The notes beneath the pieces were generated by a model. It ran no database searches and had not been told where the DNA came from. It was given only the letters and a program-made list of their open reading frames with translations. A program made the position numbers and the translations under genes. Shown here one piece after another: positions 25,129-36,400 of a stretch of DNA of 64,000 bases. The DNA comes from Tupaia tana (Eukaryota > Chordata > Mammalia > Scandentia > Tupaiidae): NCBI GenBank assembly GCA_026018925.1, contig JAKSZU010000003.1:5872367-5936366 (forward strand). The letters are read 5' to 3'. The first letter of the stretch is position 1. Every line of letters begins with the position of its first letter.

Positions 25129-27425
25129 GTTTTGGCTATAGGGCATGAGCACTTCCTAGAGAAAGGAGGCCGGGTAGTGAGAACCACGCCCTCCCCGGGG
25201 GCATGGGCACACCAAATCTCTTCTCCTCCAGTCTCCTCTCAGGATTTTGGGCACACCCATGTGCACACATGGGCTTAAGCTGCCAGGTCCAGGATTTGAA
25301 GCACGCAGTCAGCCATGTGGGATCCGGCACCTTAACTGCCACACCACCTGCTGGCCCCTTTTGCTGACAGGCTGTAAATTACAGCTGTCTTCAATGGCTA
25401 GCTGGTGGCCACAGGAGGCCGCTGAGCACATGCAACGTGGCCCAGAGGGAGGGGGCGGGAGCTGCGACAGAGAGCGGGAAACTTAGCTTAAAAAGAACGG
25501 CAAAATGTCAACAATTTTATATATGGTATATGTCAGAGTGAGAACATTTTGGATATGCCAGGTTAAATAAACACATAATTAGGGTGTATTTCACCTTCCA
25601 TTTTTACTGCTTTATTATGGCTTTGAAAATTCAGAGTTACACAGCACTCTAAGCCTATTGGATGGTCCTGGATTATGATGAAAAACTTCATCAATAGCAA
25701 CAAGACCGGGCCGGCACCATGGCACAGCATGAACTCACTGCTGGCGAAAGGCCAGACCCCACATGGCAGCCACAGTTCGAATCCCCAGCCAGGTCAGCTG
25801 ACAACACGCCAGGCACTTGTGCAAGTGCCCAGGACTGCACGGGCTGGAGGAAGATGACCACGGCGTGACCAGACCCTGCGGAGGGGGCTCCTCTCTCTCA
25901 TACAAGTACATATAGTCTATTGTGAATTTTAAAAAAGGAAACTTGAACAAGCAAAACAACACAGACAATGCTGGCTGCAGTGTGAATACGCAGGCCCCTG
26001 CCAACCGTGGCCCTGGGCCCTACGCCTACCACCTGGGACCTCAGACAAACGCCCTGGGCCCGAGGCCTGGCCAGGCCACACCAACACAGCCCAGGTGCTG
26101 CTGCCCAGGTCCTCACTCTCGGGTTTGAGACCGTGTCAGGCATGCTCGCCACGGCAGCCCCCAGATCGGAAAGCTGCCTACGAGTGACACCGCACCTAAG
26201 AGTACCGGAACAACAGTCGCCATGACAGGCCCTCCCCTCTCAGGGCACTATGAGACGGGCGCCAGTTAGCCACACCCTCATCAACGACAAGCTGAGACAT
26301 GGAGCGGCTGAGGAACTGACCCACAGTCACACCGCTCCTATGTCTGGGGTTCAAATCCAAGCGGCCTGACTCCAGAGCCTGGGTTCTTTTTTTCCTTTTA
26401 CTTTTTAAGAGAGAGTTTTTGCTATAGGGGCACATGCACTCACCAGAGACAGAGAGAGACTGAGAGGCAGAAAGCGAGAAATCACCCCCCAGGGGAGATG
26501 GCCGCACCGCAATCCGTTCTCCTCCATTTCTCCTCTTGGGATCTTGGGCGCGCACGTGCCTGGCATGAGTTTCAAGCCACCAGAGCCGGGACTCCAACCA
26601 CGATCGAGCATGTAGGAGTCCAGCAACATAACCATTATGCCATCTGCTGTCCCCAGAGCCTGGGTTCTTAACCACTAGCCCATCCGGGCTCCAACGGAGG
26701 AGTAGAGTCCAATCTACCACACTGCCCAATGTAGACCAGTCTAGAACCATCTAGAAACAACAGTCAGACAAAGAAGGGCTTCAGAGTGACTGAAAGCTCC
26801 AAATCTCCACCAATCTCAAATCAAGGCTCTCATTGAGTCTTCCTTTAGGATCCGTGTAAGGACACAAACCCTCCAGGAAGAGACGGGAACGGCCCAGGCA
26901 GAGGAGGACCCAGGGCCGCCAGCAGGCGAGGAGCAGGAAGCCAGGTCGGGGCTGGCTCTCTGGGGCTTCCCACCACTGGGGCTGGACTCTAATCCTACTC
27001 CATGAGCTTGGGCCTGGGGTCCGAAAACCATCAAAACATCATACTAGAAGGCAAAGAACCCGTGGCCGCGGGCAGGTGCAGTGCAAAGGCGGGTGCTGCA
27101 GAAGAGCTGGAGACACACCCAGGACACAGGCATGCAGCACTGGAGGACCCAGAAGTGCCGGCGTGGCCGGCGTGTGCGGACTGAGGGCACGTGGGAGGCC
27201 CAGCCCAGCCCACTCTAAAAGGCCAGGTGGTGGCTCATGCCAGTGGCCCCAGCGCCCAGGCTGAGACAGGAGCGGAAACATAGCAAGACCTTATCTGAAA
27301 CACTCAAACCCCACCGAGGGCACAGCCATCGGGGACCATGTGCTGTGGAGCGGGCACAGTCAGCTTCAGTCTCCCAGTGACCCAGAGGACAGCAAGTCCG
27401 AGGCGGAGCCAGAAAAATCTGTATT

Positions 27426-27468
<43 letters not shown>

Positions 27469-30400
27469 TTTGGAGAGGTTTTCACTATAGGGCACGTGCA
27501 CTCGCCAGACAGACAGAGAGAGACAGAGAGATAGGAAGCGAGAAATCACCCCCCAGGGGGGATGGTCACGCCGCAATCCCTTCTCCTCCATTCTCCTCTC
27601 AGGATCTTGGGCACGCATGCACACGTGCCCGGCGTGAGTTGTAAGCCACCGGGTCCGGGACGCGAACCGCGGTCGACTACGTGGGAGTCCAGCGACATAG
27701 CCATTACGCTAACTGCTGGTTCCCCAAATCTGTATTTTAGAAAAAAAAATTTTTTCCAGTTTGCATGTATGCTTGCTGAAGAGAGAGAGACAGAGAGATA
27801 GCAACAGAGAGAGAGAAAGTGAGAAATCACTCCTTGGGAGGGTGGCCACACAGTAATCCTTTCCCCTCCAGTCTCCTCTTGGCATTTTGGACATGCACAC
27901 ACATGTACCCTCTGTGCTTTTCTTTCTTTTTTATTTTGGAGAGGTTTTCGCTATAGGGTGCATGCGCTCGCCAGAAGGACAGAGAGAGACAGAGAGACAG
28001 AAAGTGAGAAATCACCCCCTAAGGGGGATGGCCACGCCGCAATCCCTTCTCTCAGGATCTTGGGCACGCACAGCAAACGGCGTGAGTTTAAGCCACCGAG
28101 CCTGGGACTGGAACCGCAGTCAACTACATGGGAGTCCAGCAACATAGCCATTACGCCATCTGCTGGTCTTGAGGGGGGTAATGAACTCTTTTTTTTGGTG
28201 AGTTTTTTTTTTTTTTTGCTATAGGGTGTGTGTGCTCACCAGAAAGACAGAGACAGAAAGCAAGAAATCACCCCTCAGGGGGATGACCATACCACAATCC
28301 CTTCTCCTCCATTCTCCTCTCAGGATCTTGGGCACGCACGCACAGCAGCCAGTGTGAGTTTAAGCCACCGGGTCCGGGCCTCAAACCACGGTTGGCTACA
28401 TGGGAGTCCAGCAACATGGCCATTACGCCTACTGCTAGTTCTCCTCCCCTCCCCCGTGTGCTTTTCAAGCCACTGGGAATGGGATTCGAACTGCACAATT
28501 GGCCATGTGGGATCCAGTTGCATTAACCACCACACCACCTAGCTGACCCAGAAAAATCTTTTATTTAAGTATTATTTCTTTAATTTTATTTATTCATTCA
28601 TTTTATTTTAATTTGACCAGAGAGAGACACAGAGAAAGAGGGAAAGTGAGAAAGCAAGCCACCAGGTCCAAGACTTAAAACCACGGTCGGCCATAGGGAA
28701 GTGTTCAATGCCTTAACCACCACGCCACCTGCTGGCCCCAGAAAAATCTTTCTTAGGGAAATTAAAACTGTCTTACACTCAGTAAGAAAAAGAATAAAGT
28801 CTTTTCCGCCCTGGCGGCTTGAGGCTATACCGCCATCAGGAATGGCACAGTAGCTATCTGAACCAGGAAGCTGATGACCAACCGACCACTTCGGAGGAAA
28901 CACACGGTCATTGCTGTCCTTCACCGTGGGAAGGCAACAGCACCTAAGACAGAAATGCGGGAACAACTAGAGAAGACCTACAAGACCACATGGGATGGCA
29001 CCTTTGTGTCTGGGTTCAGAACCCATTTTGGTGGCGGCGAAACAACTGGCTTTGGCATGATTTATGATTCTTTAGATTGCGTGAAGAAAGTGAACCGAAG
29101 CATAGACTTCCGAGACATGGCCTTCAGGAGAAGAAAAAGACGTCAAGAGAACAGCGAAAGGAACGCAAGAGCAGAACAGAGGGAGACAGTCAGGGGCCTG
29201 CAAAGGCCAGTGTTGGTGCTGGCAAGGAGTCAGAGGAGTAAAGATTCTGCAGTGACTGCTAAAAAATTTCATGTAAAAAAATAGAACAAAAACCAAGAGG
29301 AAAGTAAAGGATATGAATGGAACGAAACAAGATGCAAACGACCACAAAGAATACGTGCGCGGTGACGCTCGCCGGGGCGGAGAGCTGGACAGACAGCGGC
29401 AGCCCAGGTCACGCAGAGGAAAGCTGCTGCCCTCCCCCTACCTGTTGGGTGGGGGCCAGGGAGGTGGGCAGAGCACAGCAGCTCTGTCCCCACCGGCGAC
29501 GGCCTTTCTGGAGGGCAGGGCGAGCCAGCGCGCAGCCGGTCCTAGAAAGGGACACCCTACGGTCTGACCGCTCTCTTCTGGGAATCCGTCCAAAAGAGAT
29601 GATTGGACAAGAGTGTGAGGAGGTGCTTCCCAGCAACCCCACAGGGGACACCGCGCGGCCTTCGGGAAGGATGACGGGACGACGGCTTTGTTACAGCCCC
29701 TCCTCGTGGGTGAGGAAACTGAGGCACAGAAAATCTCAGCTCTCCCCCAGCATCTCTTCCAGTATCTGTTCCTTGAGGGCTCCGAGGCAGAGCACTGCCA
29801 AGTGCCACGGAGGGCGCTCGGAGGGAGCGTACAGATGCCAGCCTGGCCCCGATGTGACAGGCAGGACCCGAGGCCAGGAGCCAAGCTGCGGCAGTCCCAG
29901 CACGGGTGCAGAGGTCACGGCTCCTGGGGACAGCCAGAGCATCGGGCAGCCTGCCTGAGTTCTCGTAGCCAGTCGGTGGCAGGGCAGGGAGGACCCAAGG
30001 ACCCCAACTCCCACCCAGAGCTGCCAGATAAGCAGGGGAAGGCAGGAGCCTGTTCTCGTGAACCTGGGAATCGGGGCTCCTCTTCTCCCCTTCACTGAGC
30101 ATCTTCCACAAACACCCCTGCCAATGGCAGGATCTCGGGGGGCTGGAAGGCAGGGACAGGCCTGCTTCCCCATCCCCCTTCGTTTGAGTTGGTTAGAACA
30201 AGCATGTGTCAGGGCCAGCAGGTGGCGTAGTGGTTGAAGTGCTAGACTCCCACATAGTCAATCATGGTTCAAGTCCTGGATCTGGCAGCTTGCTTTCTCA
30301 CTTTTTCTTTCTCTTACCCTCTGTTTCTCTGGCCAAAAAAAGTTTTTCTTAAATAATTAAATAACAAATAAAATGAACTAATTAAAAAAAAAAAGAACAG

Positions 30401-33400
30401 GCATGTGTCAACTTTTGTCACTTAAATATTATCAGATGAATTTTTTTCTTTTTGGAGAGGTTTTTGCTATAGGGCGCATGCACTTGCCAGAAAGACAGAG
30501 ACAGAGAGACAGAAAGTGAGAACTCACTCCCCGGGGGGATGGCCATGCCACAATCCCTTCTCCTGTATTCTCCTCTCGGGGTCTTGGGCATGAACGCACA
30601 CACACCCGGCATGAGTTTAAGCCACCGGGTTTGGGACTCAAACTGCAGTCAACTACATGGGAGTCCATTATGCCGACTGCTGGTCCCAACCAGATGAATT
30701 TTTTTTTTTTTTTTGGAGAAGTTTTCGCTATAGGGCGCATGCACTCGCCAGACAGACAGAGAGACAGAAAGCGAGAAATCACTCCCCCAGGGGGGATGGC
30801 CACGCCGCAATCCCTTCTCCTCCATTCTCCTCTCGGGATCTTGGACAGGTGCGCACACGTGCCCGGCATGAGTTTTAAGCCACCGGGTCCAGGACGCAAA
30901 CCACGGTCAACTACGTGGGAGTCCAGCGACATAACCATTATGCCAACTGCTGGTCCCCCAACCAGATGAATTTTTAAAATCAACTTCAATGTGTTTCCAG
31001 AGCAAGTACCCATCTCCTGGGGCTCTACCCAACTACTCACAGGAGGGAGGGACGCCCTAAGAGCCATCCAGGAGAGAATTATAGCACCCTGAAATGTTCT
31101 AGAAACTCCAAGAGTTAAAGTCAAGGCCAGCTTGATCCTCAAAGAGCTTCTCTTAGAAGCTACTTATAAGGGCTGGCGGGTGCCCCACCCGGCCAAGCAC
31201 ACGAGCACAGGACACCCCAGACCTGGAGCCGGAGAGCCACGTAAAACCGCTCGTTCCCCCACTCGCTGTGTGCGCGGCGAAAGTGCTTCATCTGCCTCCT
31301 AGGCCACCTCATCTACCAGGTGGAGATGACACTTACAACCCTGAATAAAGCATCTCCTTTGGGAAAAGAAGTGGTGAGCGGCAAAGTCTTGAAATCTGGT
31401 GAAGGCCGGATTCCAGCCTCCAGTGGGACAGAAGAATGTCCGTGGTGGAACCTGGCCAGCTCGCCACCTCCCAGCAGTGGCCCTGTCACCTCCCTTCCTC
31501 AGCCAACCCAATGTGGAAGCCCCATGCTCCAAAATCAGCTGCCCCTGCCCCCTGGCCTGACTGGCGGAAGGAGGGGCAGGAGGAAGGCCACCTGATAGAA
31601 CTCAGTGTGAGCTACCTGCATAGCAGAGCAAGAATGAGGGCAGGACACTCCTGCCAAACGGGGACACCGGGGTTCTGGGAGGGGGTCTGCCTCCCCCACG
31701 CCATGGCTACTTCCCAGCAGATCCGCGTTCGCTCCACTCAGAGGGAGACGCGCTGACAGCTGGTCGCTCACAACGCAAAGGGGCCAGCCTTCTCCACGCA
31801 GGGCCCCCGCCGCTCCCGCCTCAGCCTCCCAGGACACTGTCTTCGTGGACAACACGCCATCTCACGTGTGTTCTGGAATGTGGAGAGGTGGAAATAAAAG
31901 GAGGAAGTAAAACTCCTCCGCCATGGGCCAGCAAGTGGCCTGGAGGCTAACGCACTCAATCTCATATGGCTGGCTGTGCCGCTCGAGTCCTGGACCTGGT
32001 GGCTTGAGAATCAGGCCCGCTGTGTGTGCCCGCCCCTGGTGGGTGCTTTCTCACTCTTCCCTTCTCTCTGTCTCTCCCTGGCAAGCGCACGCAGTCTACA
32101 ACAAAACTAAAACAAAAATGAATACTCCTCCACTGGGGTCCTGCCCGCCTCCCCTGCCACGGGTCGCCTGTGCGTCGACAGCCCCCAGAGACCAGCCTGC
32201 TGTTCCTCAAACGCCGTGGCCTGCTTTCTTGCCCAGCAGCCTTGTCACCCAGTTCCTCTGCATGGGACACCTCCCCGGTGCCCAGGCCTGGCACGCATCG
32301 ACGTGAGAAATAAGTGCCCCAGGAGGACAGCAGGGGCAGGGAAGGGCAAGGACGGGCTCTCCTGTGTGGTGTCCTCGCAGCAGAGCCCAGCTCAGTGACC
32401 ACGGGTTGAACAGGTCACACAGCTGGACACCGGACGGGGGCAGGGCTTCCATCGCCCCTGCTGACCCTGAGGAAAGGGGTCTTCGTGAGCCCTTCCATGT
32501 ACCTAAGCTTTGCCCTGGGTTTCCGAGAACCCGGACTTTACTGTCTCCGGGCCCACTGCCACTATGGCACCTCCTACGGCCGAGCAGCCGTCCCCACACC
32601 AAGCCCAGACCTTGGGCCCCTGTTGCCCCCTCCCCTTTGTTCTCTGGCTTTGCACCATGCCAGATGCAACTGGGCCACCCGGGAAGAGCTAATAAATGTA
32701 TCTGGAACAAACGAGGCTTTCCCCAGCCACGAACATCCACACGGACACCCGCTTTTGCAGGATTCCTAGAACCCTCGTGTGCAAAGTCCTACATAAGCCA
32801 CCCCCCCACGGGCTCCTGAGCCTAAACCAGCTCGTCCTCAGTGTGGCCTGGACAGGGCACAGGTCCCCGGCCCCACCCTAGACCGCCCAGCCAGAGTCCC
32901 AGAAAGGCTTAGGGCAGCGAGTCCCACAGGTGGGTGTCACGTGGGCGCAGGAGGAAGCTCCCCAGCCTCTGACGTGGATTCTATCCTTCCCCCATCACAG
33001 GCCTGCCGCCGGGACCCAGCACAGGACAGACAGGAACAGGGACGAACGGAGAGCTCAGTGCTGAGAGAGGCTGCCGAGGCTGGGACCCACTCCCTGCACC
33101 CTTCAGGCCTCTCCTCGGTCTCAGCCTAGACTCGGCTCACTCAGCAAAAACCCCACACCTCTCTACCGTGGTCCCTGTGGGATGTCACCAAGTGGAGCCC
33201 GGGGGATGGCAAGTGGATGAGAGGGGGGAACCATACTTGAGGGGGGAACCATGCAGGAGTCTGGCTGAGTGCTCCGAGGAAGATTTCAAACGAAACCCAA
33301 ACCACCCCCCCAGCGGGAAACAAAGGGGAAACGGCATGAGTCACCTAGCGAGGGAGCCCTGTGCCGCACACAATGGGACCATATGGCACACACACAGTCA

Positions 33401-36400
33401 CTGTCCCCCTCCAGGACACCCGGAGGGAACCCTGGAGCCACTTCTCCGGGCTCCTGGTGCACTTGGCCAGCATCCTGTGTCCCCCTCCCGGACCCATGCC
33501 CTGTTCCCGGCCCCCTTTCTTAGGACTCTGCCAGGAGGACAGAGCCCAGCAGCGGTGGGTCAGAGTGACCGGCCTGGCTGGGGCCCAGCACTGAGCGCCT
33601 TGCCTGCCCCGCCTCCCACTCCAAGCCTCAGCGTCCACACCAGCCCGATGACGGCTGGGAGCTGAGCTCTTCACACAGAGAGCCTCCTGGCCCCAACTAG
33701 GCTCCCGGCTTCCCTGCCCCAAGTCCAAGCGACAGGCAGCTGTCTCCCTTCCTGGCCTTCGGTGGGAAAGGAACTTTTCAAAAAGGTCTGCCTCTTCTCT
33801 AATCCTGTCCTGAAACACAGGAAGGCCAAAGGCTGCCTTGCTTCCTCCTGCCTGGGCCATGGGGCCAGAGGTGACTGACAGAGCAGAGAGGCCGGGAGAT
33901 GGGTCCTGACTGCGTCTCCCAAGTCACCTTCAGAGCTGGGACAAACAACGCCTTCACTGAAGCATTCCTGGAGAAGCTTAATGACACACTGAGGAGCCCT
34001 CAGCCCCTTCCACCAAGAGGCTCCCCCTGCCGAGGAAACACAGGACCCAGCTCCCAGTTGGCGTCCAGGTTTATGTAACAGCCTAGGCGGGGGGCCTGGC
34101 CGGGGGGCTCTGGCCTCTCCCTCCCCTGGGAAAAGAGGTGGGGACACTGCTTTGCAGGACAAGAGCAGTGTGGTTCGGCAGATGGACAGGCTCCACCACA
34201 GGAAGGACGGGGAGAGAAATTGGAGGAGGAGCTTTTCTGAAGCCTGCCTATAGCCAGAAAAGCTGGGGTGACAGAAGTGGGGAAGCGAGCAGGGGTGAGG
34301 TAGGGAAGAAAGACGGGACTAGGAGAAAGGCTGGCAGAGGGAAGGAGGAGGAAAGGCTAGGAGGCCTTGCAGAGAAAGCAGGGGGAGGGCCAGCTGGGCT
34401 GGTCTGGTGACAGTGAGACATCAGGTCCCAGGATTTCTCGATGGTGACACCCGGCTCCCAGCAGAGCAGCTGGAACAATGGGGTCTTTCCAAACTGCAAT
34501 GGGGAAGTTGGTCGGGCGGGGCAGGGCTCTAGGAGGGAAATTCTGCCTGAGTTACAAACCCCAAGTGCATCCCAGGAGTCAGGGTGGGCGCTCACAAGAC
34601 GTCCCCTAGAGGCCCCCAGAGCTCCAGAGAGGCCGCAGGGAGGAAGCTGGAGGTAGCTGTGGAGCCCCCATTCCTCCTCCCTGCCCTGGCAAGGACTGGT
34701 AGACGCTCCCCTTCCTATAGCTGTCCCGTCTACCCACCCTCAAAAGGCAGGGGGAAGACATCTTGGCACTGATCAGTAACAGCTCTCACTTCCACTAACG
34801 GACAGTGAGCTGCAGGAAAGTGTCTCTCCCAGTCTCACCTCCCTCAGACAGAGGAGGAAAAATTGGTCATGTCCTCTCTTTGGGGCCCCAGGCTCACACA
34901 AATGCCATCTCCGGTCCCCAGTCACAGCGGTGATTCAGGCCATTTACTGAGAGCCGTGTTAATGAGGTTTTTCTGTCACCTAATTAGTTCACAGAGAACT
35001 CAGCCTGGAGAGAAAGGAGAGGAGATGAGAGCGGCTGGCAAAGGCTGGAGGAGCAGCCAGGGAGACGGTACAACAAAGGGCAGGGCCCTGCTCTAAATGG
35101 GGTCCCCTCCTGCCAAGGGGCCCAGCATGCCTTCCCCAGATGGGGACCTCTGAAAGCAGAGGCGAGTTCATGTGCAGCAGTCCCCAGGAGAAGACGGGAA
35201 GGGGCCCTAACTGCAGGGCCCAAGTGGCCGGCCCCTGCGCACAATTGCACGTCACTGGCAAAAGGCCTTGGCGCGCTCTACGTTTCCACTAAGGCCAAAC
35301 CCACCACCTGCTGGTGGGCGTCCCCCTCACAGGGAGCTGGAGGAGGAAGCAGATGGCCCAGAGCTAGGCCCATCTGCCTGCGAACACTCGAAGGTCACCA
35401 TGCCACCGGGTGCCTACGAGTGCAACGGACTGCCACCACACCAGGGGACGTGGGACATCTGCCAGCAGTGTGCCCTCACTTTCTGAGCCCTTCAGCAGCC
35501 CCAAGTCCAGGGCCCAAAATCCCAGGGAAAGGAGCACTGGGCAGCGCCGTGGTTAGGAGTTTCTGATTTCCCACGCTGGGCATAGTGCCCTCGAGGTCTG
35601 TCAGCGCCCAGCACGCCAGCGCCTGCCTCCGGAGCGAGCAGCCGCTGGAGGCCGGTGTGCACGGGACCCAGCAAAGGCGCCGATGGACTGGTGGACCAAT
35701 GGACTCGCCAGCGCCTCCCACGCGGCCGCAGAGCCCCAGCACCGCTCCAGGCCCGGCCACCGCGGCGGTTGGTGGGGGGAAGGTTGTGCGTCGGGAGAGG
35801 ACGCAGCGGCGAGCGCCACCCTCCGGGCCTGCTGGAGCTGGGCCGGAGGAAAGCTGCCATCCACTAACCAGAGGCTCCGAGCCTCCGCCCCACTGTGGGG
35901 CAGGGCCGGGACAGCGGCCCAGGAGCCTTCCCGGTCGCGGCCCCACCTCCCCGCTAGCCGAGGCCCTCTGCCGCGCCCACCATTCCTGGCCATGCCTGAG
36001 CAGATCCGGCCCCAGCATCCAGAATCTCTGCAGCAGCAAGTGCACCCGTCCCCGGAGCAGAAAACCTGTCCTCTGGCGCGAGACCGACCCCTTCCCCAGT
36101 GTCCCGGTACTAGATATGGCGAAGCCTGAATTCCGATTCTGCGGCGCAGACCAGCAACCGCGTGGCCCGGACCTCGGGCGCGCGAGGACCCCCCAACCAG
36201 GATAGCGTTAACTGGGAGCCCCTCGCTGGCGCCTCAGGGGCCACAGCTCCCAGGCTCCCGCAGCCCCCGGCTCCGCTCACCCTCGATGGAGATGACGTGC
36301 TCCCGGATCTGGTTCTGCAGCGCCAAATCCTCGATGCGCTCGATCAGGTCGTAGATGGCGTAGATATTAGGATGCACCGACTCGAAACGCTGGATCTCGG

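Larger units (their letters stand above)
27741..28549 (-). repeat. older SINE split by two younger SINEs
   Basis: Outer element at 27741-27920 and about 28455-28549 ('gtgtgcttttcaagccactg' to 'cacctagctgaccc'). The word 'tgtgctttt' appears at both edges of the insertion block. Confidence 0.78.

Noticed and set aside
28874-29284. A functional RPS24-like gene
   Set aside because: The native start codon is lost, the C-terminal part is frameshifted, there are no introns, and the tail is A-rich.
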